Origin: Asterias amurensis
Taxonomy: Eukaryota > Echinodermata > Asteroidea > Forcipulatida > Asteriidae
Assembly (NCBI RefSeq): GCF_032118995.1
Contig: NC_092649.1
Span: forward strand, 14,518,191 to 14,582,190
Reading direction: 5' to 3'
Length of the DNA: 64,000 nucleotides
Positions 1 through 12,019 of this stretch are shown here, piece by piece. Every line of letters starts with the position of its first letter. Position 1 is the stretch's first letter. The translations under genes and the position numbers were made by a program. The notes under the pieces were generated by a model, which saw nothing but the letters and a program-made list of their open reading frames with translations, had not been told where the DNA came from and ran no database searches.

Positions 1-73
1 AGTTGCACATAATTATAGTGTTCATGTTTTGTGTTCTCAACCATGTCAATTTCTGCATGTAAAAACGATGTCC

Positions 74-410
74 TTAAAGGCAGTGGACACTGTTGGGCAT
101 AACTCAAAATAATTACTACCATAAAACCTTACTTGGTAACGAGTGATGGGGATCGAGGTTGATGATTAAACACTGTGAGAAACGGCTCGCTGAAGTATCG
201 TAGTTTTCGAGAAAGAAGTAGTTTTCCATGAATTTGATTGAAACCTCAGAATTAGACTTTGAGGTCTCGTAATGCAATTTTCTCGTCATATATGACGTAA
301 TTACAGAGGGAAATATTGTTCACGTTACAAGCTTCATATATCAAAGCTTTAATGGCATATTAAAATTAAACAAACATACAGTTTTGGAAGTATTAATACA
401 GTGTCAGTGA
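74..410 (+). mobile_element. GGCAGTGGACAC element, 3'-degraded
   Basis: It starts at TTAA 74-77 with AAAGGCAGTGGACACTGTTG and matches the family to about 275 (GAGGTCTCGTAATGC). Beyond that the family match is lost and no right end is visible. Confidence 0.8.
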
Positions 411-941
411 TGCTACATAGAAGATGCATACATGATTTTTAACACTCTAGGGCCCCATTTCATAGAGTTGCGTAAGCACAATTAGCTAAGCACAACACAA
501 TTCTGTACGGTTACCAGCCAAAATACCATGTCACATGTACCAATTCTGACTGATATTCTGCGTATTTTAGCTAAGCAGGAATTTGTTAAGCAAAATTGTC
601 TGTGCATCAGCTGTTTGGAGTTGGGTCCAGCTTCCCACTGCGAGTGCAATCAGTGGTTCATGAACAGTTTATTGCTCCATGGATAACCAGACATAGAGGG
701 CGGCTTTGCAATCAGGACATGGTTTCACGAGCCACCGTTTTTATGCCCAGAAATGAAAGAAATAGCAACATACAATCGACCCTAAGAAATTACCTTTTAA
801 TGATTGATCTGAACACCAATTATTTAGCAACAAGAATTATAGGTTAACAGTTTGAACGGATAAAGCCAGACAAAAAATGAAGTGTTTAGGCCTATGTGAC
901 CTTCCTTTAAAGGCACTGGAAACCTTTGGTATTTTATAGTG

Positions 942-1017
942 TATTGTCAGTTTATGGTCAGTCTATGGTCAGTCCATGGTCAGTCTATGATCAGTCAATG
1001 GTTAGTCTATTGTTCAG
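942..1017 (+). repeat. Short tandem repeat of TATGGTCAGTC
   Basis: Six to seven units of 11-13 bp, following a short fragment of the GGCAGTGGACAC element (about 905-935). Confidence 0.8.
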
Positions 1018-1189
1018 ATTTGAGACAAACGGAAAAAAACTGTGGTAAAAGCGTAACTTCTGTTTAATACATAATGCAAGCAATACATCACACGTAAATA
1101 TTTTCCTGATAACTAATTGCCGTTAATAATAGTCCAATTACATTCAAGGCGATTTTATTTCTAAGAAGCTTACTAGGCTATATATAGTC

Positions 1190-1330
1190 GGCACTCTAGA
1201 CTTGATTCAAGTCCCGTTCTAGTGTGAGAGGTCCCTAAGCATATCGCGCCGCGCTTGCCGTCAAAATGTGGTCCCGAAAATGGCCAAGATTGGGACTTGA
1301 GTCAAGTCTACTCTCACTCAAGCTACCTGG
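1190..1330. repeat. Inverted repeat around ACTTGATTCAAGTCCC
   Basis: AGACTTGATTCAAGTCCCG near 1198 is complementary to GGGACTTGAGTCAAGTCT near 1288. It is probably a small hairpin transposon; a diverged end-like piece recurs near 60708-60750. Confidence 0.55.
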
Positions 1331-1905
1331 TGTTTCTCTTGCCACCCTCTGCTGTGTCAACGTTTGGCCTACTTTCAATGAATAGAAGAAAATAAGGAGA
1401 AGAAAAAAAATCAATCAAAATGTAAGACGTCACTCAGTCGTTCATGATGGCAACTAGCCTTTCGGTTTTTTTTTAGACAGGAAACTGGTGGTAGTTAGAC
1501 GCCAGCGTGGCCGTGCTGCAAGGCTAACAACAATTGACTTTAAAGAGCTCTTTTTGAAATGGACGGACAAAACAACCTAATTCAAAAGCAAATTTTCACA
1601 AGAGGGAATACAGACCGTAACCTAATAATCGCTCTGGCATTTTCAATCATTATAAACAAATAACAAGCTCTAATAAATAGCAATATAACTATTTTGACAA
1701 AAAATCAGGGCTAAAACAACCTTATTTCAAAATTAATTTCCACAAGAGCAATACGGACCATAATTTAATATTCTCCCGAAAATGTTCTATTATTATGAGA
1801 ACAATAAGTTCTTATAAATACTAATAACAATATAACTTGCCACAGCCGTCTGCAAACGTCAAACTAGTTTGACGAAAAATCAGAGCAAGATGTGTGTATT
1901 CAATG
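1331..1905. other. No gene seen
   Basis: AT-rich sequence with two loosely similar segments near 1600-1700 and 1720-1830 (AATTTTCACAAGAG, AATTTCCACAAGAGCAATAC), a diverged tandem duplication. No coding signal. Confidence 0.6.
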
Positions 1906-1911
1906 CAGGCA

Positions 1912-2860
1912 ACTTTAAAGTCAACCGGGAGTGGTATTTTGTCAAAATAAAGCTTTTGTCGCTTAAATATGCGATTTGATGAGTAGAATATGAGTTAACA
2001 GTTAAAGGCAGTGGACACTATTGGTAATTACTCAAAATAATTGTTGGCTTAAAACCTTTCTTGGGGACGAGTAATTGGGAGAGGTTGATGATATAAAACA
2101 TTGTGAGAAACGGCTCCATCTGGAGTGCCATAGCTTTAGAGAGAGAAGTAATTTTCCACGAATTTGATTTCAACCATCTAAATGCACACAACTTCGTGTG
2201 ACAAGAGTTATTTTTCTTTCATTATTATCTCACAACTTCGATGACCGATTGAGCTCAAATTTTCACATGTTTGTTATTTTATGCATGTTGAGATACACCT
2301 ACTGCTGCGAAGGCTATATCTTTGACAATTACCGATAGTGCCCACTGTCTTTAACTAAGGTTCTAAACATTAGTTTCCATTGTATTAACAAATTTAAATA
2401 GTAGGCCCGACCCGAGAGGGCGCTGTTTGTGACGTCAATCGAGGCGCGATACTTGAAGCACAACGGCTCGAAGTGTTTGCTGCACAGCGCTGGAAAAAAA
2501 AGTCGGATCGTACGACTTTGCCAACTGACCCCATTTTTAGTTGTTTTGCTGCCTCCACCAGCAAAATACAGCAGCAGCAATACACCTGGTCAACATTGCC
2601 GGAAAAATGCAAGAAATAAACCTTTTTTCCGAAACGTACAAATTCATGACTAGGACTTGCCTGTACTTGCACGTACGTGTATTCGACGTTCGATCGAGGC
2701 AAAGTCTGCCTCAATTGACGTCACAAAAGGGGTAGGCGGAGTCACCCCAACTGCTTTATCTATTTTTTAAACACATAAATCGTTACATACAATTACTCAA
2801 AAATTATTTTATTGTTCATTAACATACTCTAATTATTAATTTTTTTTTTTTTTTTCTTTT
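1912..2860. mobile_element. Second copy of the AGTCACCTGGAA-type element, 3' end degraded
   Basis: The left end is near 1912 (TTTAAAGTCAACCGGGAGTGG). The body, including AAGCTTTTGTC, GAGAGGGCGCTG and the two TGACGT-containing inner arms (2430, 2715), matches 15668-16245. It is interrupted at 2002-2354 by another element, and the right end dissolves into a poly-T tract at 2840-2870. Confidence 0.82.
2002..2354 (+). mobile_element. TTAA-flanked 'GGCAGTGGACAC' miniature element, nested copy
   Basis: 353 bp between TTAA at 2002-2005 and 2351-2354, with terminal inverted repeats AAAGGCAGTGGACACTATTG / complement of TAGTGCCCACTGTCTTT. It sits inside the 1912-2860 element. The homologous uninterrupted site at about 15752-15757 reads CAGTTAACTAAGG, so the insertion duplicated TTAA. 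It is non-coding. Confidence 0.93.
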
Positions 2861-2879
2861 TTTTTTTTTTACTACACCA

Positions 2880-3600
2880 AACCAGTCCTTAGCCCCGGCT
2901 CTAAGGTTCGTCCGCTTTCTTACGAGCTATCAGCTTACCTCTGTTTACACAAAGTAAACACACCGTTCGTTTCTACATATTTTTCGTAGTGCTCAATCGG
3001 GTGTAGGCTAACGTCGACAGTTACGTTTGGGTGTTTGTCTTTTGTCAGGGATTGACAAAATCGTCTCGGTCGTTAAGGTAGGCCTGATGTGCACAAAATA
3101 TTTATTATCTGCGTATACTCTTCTATTACAATGCTGCCACTTTTGACGTCATCAACAAATCATAACAAAAATTAATCAATTATGACATGCTTCGAAGTGA
3201 AATATTTTTCTACAACTTCAATTCCAACCCCCGCGAGGAAAAAGAAACAAATAATTATTAAGTTATTTACAATTCCCGTTTAATAAATCAACCTGCCACT
3301 AGAGGGCAGTAGTGAATATTTTTTATGCATCTTGGAACCACTTGCGCCACCGATGTTTATGTGCAATTTAGCATTAGTTCGTTCATCATTTGTTTATGAG
3401 ATGTGAGCATCTTATCATAAAGTGTCATCTGTAGAGCCATAGAGTTAATGAGATCCATTTCTTTGGTAAGCCTACTGCATTTATTTAGAGTCTGAAAATG
3501 CAACTAAAACATCAATATTTTTCATAAAAATGCTGGAGTCATGGGACTCATATTGGAGTTGGACAATTATATCTTTATGGGTTTTTTAATATCATTTGTT
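2880..3600. other. No gene seen
   Basis: Unremarkable apart from the CTCF-like site at 3296 and CCACTTGCGCCACCGATGTT at about 3340, a relative of the block at 5930 and 8035. Confidence 0.6.
3296..3309 (+). promoter_or_regulatory. CTCF-core-like site CCACTAGAGGGCAG
   Basis: This matches the vertebrate CTCF core consensus (CCASYAGRKGGCA) exactly. It is a single occurrence near the left flank of the palindrome. Binding cannot be judged from one motif. Confidence 0.3.
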
Positions 3601-3614
3601 GTTCTGTTTTTTCC

Positions 3615-4175
3615 TTATGAAGTTTCTTGTCATTTGAGCCAAAACTATACAAGGGGTTAAGCATTGCTGCTCATTCCTTTCGACGTTTCTTGCCATTAGC
3701 CAAAACTATAACTAGGGGTAAGCATTGCTGTTCGTTCCATATTATTTGAGCCAACATACAATGTGTAGGCCTTGCTGCTTATTCCTTTTAATGTTTCATG
3801 TAATTTGAGCCTAACAATCCATTATCCTTGCTGCTCATTCATTTGATTTTTGATGTCGGAATCTCAGCCAAAACAACCAGGGGTAAGCCTTGCTGCTCAT
3901 TCCTTATGATGTTTCATGTCATATTGTCATTTCAGCCAAAATTACAATTGGTATATAAAGACATGGCTGCTCATTCCAAATGTTTCATGTCATTTCAGCC
4001 AGAGTTTTACAAGGGGTAATCCTTGCTGCTCATCATTCCTTTGATGTTTCATGTCTGTTGAGCCAAACCTACAAGGGGTTACCTTTGGTGCTCATCCTTT
4101 TCTATGTTTATTTTCATTAGAGCCAATTGTTAAGCCTTGCTGCTCATTCCTGATAATGTTTCATGTCATTTTCTA
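3615..4175 (+). repeat. ~60-bp degenerate minisatellite
   Basis: About nine units of GCCTTGCTGCTCATTCCTTT, TGATGTTTCATGTCATTT, GAGCCAAAACTACAAGGGGT type, with many small indels. It lies directly upstream of the exon-like segment at 4260. Confidence 0.85.
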
Positions 4176-4259
4176 ATTATGACGTTGAATGGTCAGCTAG
4201 CAGTGGGAAGGTCAACTTATATTATTTTCTACCTATATCTTCTGATTAGGTCTGTACAG

Positions 4260-4420
4260 TGATGAAAGCAGGCTTCAAGAGTTGTAGACAATGGAGTCAA
4301 TGTAACTATTGGATTCATCATGGATGGAGTTGTTGGATTGTTTTCTATGGCTGTGATCACTCAAGTTACCGATACATTGATGGGGTTGGCATGAAGGATT
4401 GGAGCATGCTGCAAGTTCAG
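4260..4420 (+). other. Exon-like segment, possibly coding, unidentified
   Basis: Bounded by an acceptor-like TCTGTACAG and a strong donor CAG-GTGAGT. One frame is open throughout. Another reads a hydrophobic stretch, VTIGFIMDGVVGLFSMAVI, before a TGA near the end. I cannot assign a family. The hydrophobic frame would suit a membrane protein, but the premature stop argues for decay or chance. Confidence 0.35.
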
Positions 4421-4474
4421 GTGAGTTCCTTCATGAAGTAGCATGGGGGTGGGGGGGTACAGCTTCAAATCTTC

Positions 4475-4668
4475 AAGCCTCTCATAGAGCTGCCTACGTA
4501 GAACATATTGCTTACTACTTTTCTGCTTAGCAGAAATGAGCAGAACACCAGTAGCAAATTGTACTTGTGACATGGTAGTTTGGCTGGTAACTTTATTCTG
4601 GTACGCAAATTAGTCTGTGCTGAGCTCTTTTTTTGCGTTTTCAGGCTTAATGAATTTAGGCCCTGGTG
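4475..4668 (-). mobile_element. Short AGCTAAGCA-type element (family also at 450-600, 5449-5645, 53517-53707, 60869-61030)
   Basis: Five copies share terminal GGGCCCAATTTCA-like ends, CTAAGCAGAAA motifs, and a central GGTTACCAGCCAAAAT-like phrase. They are about 190 bp and self-complementary in part, so probably a miniature transposon family. This entry is the best-preserved minus-orientation copy; the 5449-5645 copy follows an exon donor directly. Confidence 0.65.
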
Positions 4669-4761
4669 TAGGACTAGATTTCCCACACATCTCGGTGTGA
4701 ACCAAACTCATAAACTAGTTTTTCTATCTTTTACTTTCTTTTATCTTTTTCCGATGTGATT

Positions 4762-4970
4762 TTAAAGGCAGTGGACACTTTTGGTAATTACTCAAAATAA
4801 TGATTAGCATAAAACCTTACTTGGTAAGGAGAAATGGGGAGAGGTCGGTAGTATAAATTACTGTGAGAAACGGCTCCCACTGAAGTGTAGTAGTTTTCGA
4901 GAAAGAAGTAATTTTCCAGGAATTTGATATCAATACTTCATGTTTAGAATTTTAGGTCTCGAAATCAGTA
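4762..4970 (+). mobile_element. GGCAGTGGACAC element, 3'-truncated
   Basis: The left end at TTAA 4762-4765 is intact. The match stops after the GGTCTCGAAATCAGT region. It lies between the two exon-like segments at 4260 and 5188. Confidence 0.8.
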
Positions 4971-5187
4971 AGTTGAACTTTAACTTTTGGCTATTATCAT
5001 ATCTCTCTTTATAACCTTGCTATTCAGTTTTCATTATGTTGACAAAAACCCATCTGTGAACTTACTTTTACAAGCCTCGTTGTTTGAATCCACACAAGGC
5101 AAGCACAGATGTCTTGTGTTTAGCGTTGTATACATTGTATCTTGAAATCTTGATATATAATGGAAGCTAATGTCTGTTTACAATCAG

Positions 5188-5412
5188 GTCAAACATGGGA
5201 CCACAGACTTCAACCATAGGTCCCTTCAGATACTCTTCAATTTCCTGGATAATCATCATAATATCTGTCATCTGTGCTGCTGTGATATTAGTTGCAGTGA
5301 TTTTGGCTGCAGTGTTGTACAAGAAGTCTAAAGAGTGTCTTGAAGGAGGTGGATAAGGATCTGGATGATATTGACAGGGTACAGCAAGGACTGGGAAAGG
5401 ATTTGAAGAGAG
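5188..5412 (+). other. Exon-like segment with transmembrane-type frame, broken
   Basis: Acceptor TTTACAATCAG and donor AGAGAG-GTGAGT. From the ATG at 5195 one frame gives a strong membrane helix (SWIIIIISVICAAVILVAVI, then LYKKSK). A single-base slip moves to another frame encoding a charged stretch, SVLKEVDKDLDDIDRVQQG, up to the donor. It may be an exon of a membrane protein pseudogene on the same strand as the ABCC relic, but I see no decisive motif. Confidence 0.4.
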
Positions 5413-5639
5413 GTGAGTTGGGTTTTGTTAGGGGACTAGGCTGGGGATCAGGGCCCAATTTCACAAAGCATGTAAGCATAAAAACTTGCTAAGCACAGAA
5501 AAATGTTGCTTAATAGAAACTGGTTATCAGCCAAAATTCCATAAAGTATGCGTTGTCACAACTGGTGCCCGACTAAATTTCTGCTTAGTACAGACACTTG
5601 CTAAGCAGTATTTGCCGCTAAACAGATGAAGTTGAGCCC

Positions 5640-7800
5640 TGGCTATTAGTTATAAGTAACTTTATGGTATGTTTGTTTGTATTTATTTTGGTCTCTGTAT
5701 GTAGAAGCGTAGATTCTTCATGAAGGTTGCCCATTCACACCCCACATAGCCAATGTGAATTTATGGCGTGCCTCATTCTATTCATTTTACTCTCTGTCGA
5801 ACATGTATGAGTATAGACACTTTGCCAATTTGCACCCCTCAGAATGAAAGTGTTTTTATGGTATGTTCTATGGTATTCTATTACTGTATGTATATAGGAG
5901 TATAAATTCTACATAAAGTTTATCAATAGACCAATTGCGCTACCAATGTTTACATGTGATCACGTGACATATATTGAGCAAAGCTACACAGTAATGCATG
6001 GAATACTTGTAACACTTTCAACTAAAAACTAAGCCCTTTTAATAAAGCTGAATGTTGTGACATTGCTTTAAATCACTTGCTGTGTTTGATAAAACCAGTA
6101 TTTTACTACAAACAAGTTTTTTTTTTGAGAGTATGGTTAGACTACGTAAATTACTGAGGTTTGAGTGAGCTCATGCGCTGTGGTTTTCACTTTGCACGGT
6201 GTGAAGTATGGCTGTGCCAAGGGAGATTGCCAAGTTGTTCGACTATAGGTGACAGCTACCCCTTCTAATCAAATAATTTGAGGGTAGGAAATATAGGAAT
6301 TCACAGCTTCTTCATGGGATGATTATTAAAATATTGGCGGAAAAATCATGACAGCATTGTAAATACTACAAATTCTGTGTACAAGCAAATTACATCGTGT
6401 GAACATTCTCCTAGTTGGTGGAACTGTGTCACCCATTACTGACATTGTTCAGCCAGCAAAAGGTCTTATGGTAAAAACTCCACAGAATTTAACGTTCTGT
6501 ACATAATTTAGAGTAAAGACTCGTCATGATTGTTGCCAATTGGCAGCCAAAGTGACTTCATGGAATGCCATTTAAGTAATAATTATACTATCTACACAGT
6601 ATATATGAGTATAGACACTTCATCATGTTTTCCATGGGAGACTTTTAGACAGCCCTTTTTTCACAGTAGTTTTTCTCAGTGCATGCATGCAATACTGAGC
6701 ATGGCACGCCTGCTCCAAGATGCAAAATAAGGCCATTATGTCTGCTTCTCCTATTGGCACCCCTCAAAACTAAAGTGACTTTATGGTATGCCTTTTTGTT
6801 ATCATATTGCACTCTGTTCACATGAGTATAGACTCTTCATGAAGTTTGCCAATTGGCCTTTCTCATAACCAAAGTCACTTTTACGCCTTTTTGTCATCAT
6901 TTTTTTTATCTGTACATGGGAGTATTGACCCAATTCACCTGCAGTCATCAGAAAAATCTTGAATGCGCCATACTGGTGGGCAATTTCACTGTGCGTTTTT
7001 ATATATTACTCTATGCTGTGCGATATGCAGTGACGTGCGCATTTTAGTCAACGCAACATTAATACACGTTACCCTAACTGCCCACCAACATGGTGAGCGC
7101 ATAGATATAGAATTAAATAACTAGACCGGCCGCACGTACATACGTGCCATTGTCTGTGTAAAAAAAGTTTTAATTCGCCATGGACGTGATAAAAATTCAC
7201 GTTCGAAAGAAAACGCGCAGAAAATGAACACGGGAGATGAGCCTTTTGTGACGCGATAAATGTCACATGCTGACGGCAAAAGTTATTGTGTTGACGGCAA
7301 CGCACAGAAAATGTACACGGGAAATGGGTCATGGTGGCCCCCATGCCACAACCCGCGTATGTACGCGCGTCCGATCTAGTTATTCTATTCTATAGCTATG
7401 GGTGAGCGTGGCATCAGTCGCCGCATGTGACGCGCGTGCAAGGGGTCAATAGACTCTTCATGAAGAGTGCCAGATGGCACCCCTCGTGTCCATAGGGAAT
7501 TTGTGTATTGCCTGTTTGTATTCATAGACCATGCACACACACGTACACTTCCTCAAGTTTGCCAATTTGCACCCTGCATAAGTTACCTATACAAGTATGC
7601 GAGATACATGGTTTTTTGTATTCATCTTACTCCCTGGACATTTGGGTATAGAGTCTTCATGAAGGTGGCCAGTTGGCACCCCTCATAGCCAAAGTAAAGT
7701 TATGGTTCTCCTTTTTGTGTTCATTTTACTTTCTGTACATATGAGTATAGACAATTCGTCAAGTTTTCCATATGGCACCCCTCCAAAATTAAGTCTGCGC
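5640..7800 (+). repeat. ~100-125-bp minisatellite field, interrupted
   Basis: Units read GAGTATAGACTCTTCATGAA, GTTTGCCAATTGGCACCCCT, CATAGCCAAAGTGACTTTAT, then GGTATGCCTTTTTGTATTCA and TTTTACTCTCTGTACAT. Copies occupy 5640-5930, 6505-6600, 6735-6935 and 7448-7800. The gaps hold inserted sequence, including the 7020-7445 element and a block with CAATTGCGCTACCAATGTTT (5930, repeated at 8035). Confidence 0.85.
7020..7445. mobile_element. Inverted-repeat element interrupting the ~125-bp minisatellite
   Basis: The arms at about 7088-7150 and 7345-7412 are complementary (GAATTAAATAACTAGACCGG vs the complement of CCGATCTAGTTATTCTATTC). Two direct copies of CAGAAAATGNACACGGGA lie inside. It is CG-rich compared with its flanks. 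Confidence 0.65.
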
Positions 7801-8140
7801 ATGATTTAATCAATGTTCATCTTGTAGCATGATACAAGGTACATTTACTTGAAATGAGTGCAAGTTCTTTAGCGTATGTATTCAATGGTCTTGATGATGA
7901 GGTCTTAATTGTGGCTGCTAATTTTTGGTTTTACCACCAATTATTCTAATTCGACCTCTTAGTTTACTTTTTTTAAAATGATGTTTCTTTAAAATTGTAA
8001 AAAATAAAAGCTCTAATGATTACATTCAATGGACCGATTGCGCTACCAATGTTTACATGAGATCACGTGACCTATAATGTGTATAGAAATACACCGCTAC
8101 ACAGTAAATACATTAGAAGACTCCACTGATGAACCATACT
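7800..8140. other. No gene seen
   Basis: AT-rich; ends in a copy of the CAATTGCGCTACCAATGTTT block (about 8030-8080) seen also near 5930, just outside the palindrome edge. Confidence 0.55.
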
Positions 8141-8293
8141 GGGTGCGTGCGATTAGCTTCCCCAGGTCGACCCCGGTGTGTGGCGTTTTCTTTTTTTCCA
8201 GGACGAACGTGTGCAGATAATTACCCACGTTCGTCCTGGAATAAAACCCGCCACACACCGGGGTCGACCCAGGAAAGCTAAGCCAACGCACCC
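8141..8293. mobile_element. 153-bp GC-rich fold-back element at left palindrome edge
   Basis: The inverted arms start GGGTGCGTGCGATTAGCTTC and carry GGTCGACCCCGGTGTGTGGC and its complement, pairing along almost the whole length. The last base is 8293, just before the first arm-matching base at about 8300. It is related at its tips to the 50016-50333 element. Confidence 0.88.
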
Positions 8294-9196
8294 ATTGTAA
8301 ATTCGTTACAATTAGAATGGATGGGAGGCCAAAATTCCAACGCCTTTAATTGCATGGGTTCTATTTTCCCTTACTTCCGGAATAATTGGCCTGCTGGCAT
8401 TAAACAAAAATCGGGTCGGAAACGCGGCTAGCATCAGCTCGATGAGGGAGCGAGCGAGGGTCGTGATAGGTAGTGTGAATTACCACGAGTGAGTATTCCT
8501 TTGTAGCAGTGCCATCTTTTACTTGTCTTGCAGAAAGCGAGGTGTATTGCATCAAAAATATTGAATTTTCACTCAATTGCTCATTTGGACAACAGTCATG
8601 AACAGCAACGATTTCTTTAGGCAATGTTATTTGTCTCACTTGTGTCGTTCGAGTTGTGTAATAATCATCAGTCCCCAGTGCCAGTGGCGGCTGCATACAA
8701 TTACGACACGCACATCATGAGCCCCAATATAAGACCGTAAGTTACGTTAATCGATCATATCCAGAAATCTCGAAGTTGAACAGAGTATATTATTGTTGGT
8801 TGATTGAAATCTATGTTTCTGAGATGCATTTAGAGACGTGAAGGCCATTATCCAAAAACCAAACTGACTGTATGCAGGTATGTTCGCTGCGACCACCGGT
8901 GCACACCATGGGGGCAACCCGTCCAACCACCGGCCTCGCATACACCATGCCGTCCAACGACCGGCCTCACACACCATGGACCAACCCATCCAATACCCGG
9001 TGAAAATAAAGACTGCCGTTGTACATAGTTGATTTTGTGGTAATTCTTATCTACAAATCTGCCAATTCTGAACTTCTCAATGTTGAAATTATTACCGTTA
9101 TTGAGGTGTATTTGGTTGATATTTCTGGAGATTCATTTTTTTTCTGTAAAATGTTGTAAATGTACAGATACGTTGTGGATGTTGTAATATTAATTT

Positions 9197-9328
9197 GGAT
9201 AACTTTCCGTATGGCACCACCACTTTTTCACACAGTTTTACAAAAAGGGATATGTCAATCAGGTAAATTAGATACTATATTATTTTAATTCGACTGAAAA
9301 AGTGGTGGCGCCATACGGAAACTTTTCC
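9197..9328. mobile_element. Hairpin element specific to the left arm
   Basis: Inverted ends CCGTATGGCACCACCACTTT / its near complement around 9290-9318, with extended pairing (GGATAACTTTCCG / CGGAAACTTTTCC). The corresponding right-arm position (about 48500) lacks it. Confidence 0.78.
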
Positions 9329-10188
9329 AATCTATCAAAATTTGCTGAATGTTTTTCAACGCTGAAATTGTTTTAAAATCGATGTTGTGCTTTCACCACT
9401 GTTGACTGTCTCTGGGCTGGGCTGCGCAAATCGTTCAGGTATTTCAGAGTTTCCAAAATTGAAGATTTTTTATTAACTGATATTTTTTTCCCTGAAGCCA
9501 GTGTTGCGACGTCTGAAAATTGACTCTAACACATTGGGAATTTTTTTTTGTTTTTTGCTCATTTGTATCATGCCACTTACAGACCTGACAATCTAAAGTG
9601 TTTGAATATTTCAAATCAATTCAATATTGGGGTTTTTCATATAAAAATACAAGACCAAACGAAAAGTCATAGACTAATGGCATTTGTATCAATAAAATTA
9701 CATCAAAAATATATGTGCAAGTTTACATGATAAAAAAAATATTACAATTATTACTACAGTTAAACAAACTGGACATTGAGAAAACAGCTACAGACATGAG
9801 GGGTGATTTGTGGACACAACATAAAAACAAAACATGGGAGTGTAAAACAAAACAGCAACATTCTGTAGGCAAGGGAGATTTGGACACAACATGACCACAA
9901 AGGAAATGAAATGTTCAATTTATTACCGATGTTGTTCTTTATTAATTTATTGTTATTTTGTTTAGGCTCATGATGTCTATTTCTTAAAGTGTTGCTAATG
10001 TACTGATAGTTAGCTCCAAAATTGTTCAGAAGCGGATAATGTAATCTTTAATTATTTTGCCATATTATGTGCCCCAGGTTTATCAACGACTTGCTAACAT
10101 TTTGATTTTGTTCAACTCTCAATTTGCATCCCAAAAGTCAATGTTACGTTTTCTAAAACAACCGTGCATGTCCAAATGTTGTTTTTCC

Positions 10189-10539
10189 TTAAAGACACTG
10201 GACACTATTGGTAATTGTCAAAGACCAGTATTCTCACTTGCTGTATCTAAACAAATGCATACAATAACAAACCTGAGAAAATTTGAGCTAAATTGGTCGT
10301 GGAGTTGCGAAATAATAATGAAAGGAAAACACCCTTGTCACACGAAGTTTTGTGCTTTTAGATGGTTGATTCTGAGGTCTCGAAATAAACCCATTAAAAA
10401 TTGCATCTTTCTCGAAAACTATGTCAGTTCAGAGGGAGCCGTGTCTCACAATGTTTTATGCTATCAACCTCTCGTCACCAAGTAAGGTTTTATGCTAATA
10501 ATTATTTTGAGTAATTACCAATAGTGTCCACTGCCTTAA
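10189..10539 (-). mobile_element. GGCAGTGGACAC element, left-arm insertion
   Basis: 351 bp, with TTAA at both ends (10189-10192, 10536-10539). The palindrome's right arm keeps the empty site, a single TTAA at 46381-46384 within matching flanks, so it inserted after the duplication. The open frame across it has no protein character. Confidence 0.93.
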
Positions 10540-10808
10540 ATAGTGTTCCCAGGCAAATGTTGTATTTTCAGTGCATAATATTGTTCTAGCCAGGCATTAA
10601 ATAGCGTGTACTGTCGGGCCTACCATGTATTGAAAAATTCAGGCAATCTCTTATTTCGCGGATTCGCTGTCGATACGCTAAAAAATCATGATTGTGTTTC
10701 TTTGTTTGTTTAATTTTGGCAGAAGAACTTCTTGTGTTTCCCCTCCCCCCTTTTTTTCTTTTTTTCTTTTTTTCTCAGTCAAAAATTCGCGACGCACATT
10801 CACGCGTA

Positions 10809-11170
10809 GCAGGTGCTATTTAGGTACCGATCTCATCTCTACGATCCACTAAAACATAGTACATGCCTACTATGACGTCACGCGAAGCAGGCACCTTATA
10901 CAGCATACATTTTACAGCGTCCTTGTAGAAATTGGTTCCGCCGTTTTTTCAGGCCTCACGTGTGTGGGATGCCGCGGCAATCATTTACCGTAGTGTCATT
11001 GTTCTGCCTGCAACTTGTACACGTCGTTCGTTCGATAATAGTTCCTTTGAAACATCGCGATCGGTGCGTGCTACTTTTGTTCGGAATTCAGGAGACATTT
11101 TCTTATCTGGGGTATTTATAATAGACTCTCCTGCATTCGTACGCTAGGTTCAATTTACTGGTTCACTTTT
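10809..11170 (+). promoter_or_regulatory. Promoter-like block conserved in both arms (left copy)
   Basis: A well-conserved block mirrored at about 45915-46370. It holds a perfect cAMP-response element TGACGTCA (10873-10880), a TATA-like CTTATACA near 10893, and an E-box CACGTG near 10958 within GGCCTCACGTGTGTGGGATG. The CRE and E-box are intact in both arms. It lies upstream of the exon-like modules when read inward. The promoter role is inferred from motif content and conservation. A conserved remnant of a mobile element would look similar. Confidence 0.45.
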
Positions 11171-12019
11171 TAACTCTCAAGTCGATTTAAAAAATATTAT
11201 TTTATTTAGGCCTACTTAAATGTACAAACCATAACAAAAACATTATGCACACATACACTTAAAATACTACTGGAAAAGGTCATTTACCATGATTATAGTC
11301 AGCTTAAACAAAGCAAACAATACATTATTATTGGGTAAATAACTCTCGATATTTTTATTGGTCACAAACACTTGTGTAAATTATGATTTAACATTAATTC
11401 ATTAACTTGTTTAAAATGATATACTCAGCTTCATAATTTTTTTTGTTTTGAAATCGTTTGGACAAGGGATAAGAAAGAAACATTGTTAGGTGATAAGTCT
11501 TAACTCTTAATTTCCTTCAGTAAAGATTATACTTAAAAATTGCCTCTTCACTTAAAACTTGCTTTGTCTTTAAAGACAAATCCACATCAGGTGTATAGCA
11601 GCAAAAGGCCCAACAATATTTTGTGGACACACTTGTACTGCTCTATTTGTATATATATATATATGTGTCACCTGTGAAGTTTCACCAATGTTTGAGCCAT
11701 TCTTTTAAAGAAATTTCCAATCTAATGAAAGTTCAGCCCTCATTTGTATGAAATGTAATAAATTGTTCTCCTGTTGTTTTTTTAAATGAATTGTTGACAA
11801 CATTGCCAAAATAATCAAGGGCCGATGGGGGCCATGCCCCACCCCCTAACCTCTAATAATAAAACAAAAAGTGTTTTATTACTAAGTCAGAAGTTTTATC
11901 AACGCCAGATTGAGATGTTGAACAACTTCATAATCAGTCAACCCTCGATGTAAAAGCTTAAACTGTCCAGTCCCTTGAAACCTCTTTAACTTGTGTTTCT
12001 CAATCCTTAAATGCACTAG

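Noticed and set aside
10057..10485. 142-codon open frame as a gene
   Set aside because: Most of it runs through a TTAA miniature element found elsewhere without this frame, and the right-arm counterpart lacks it.
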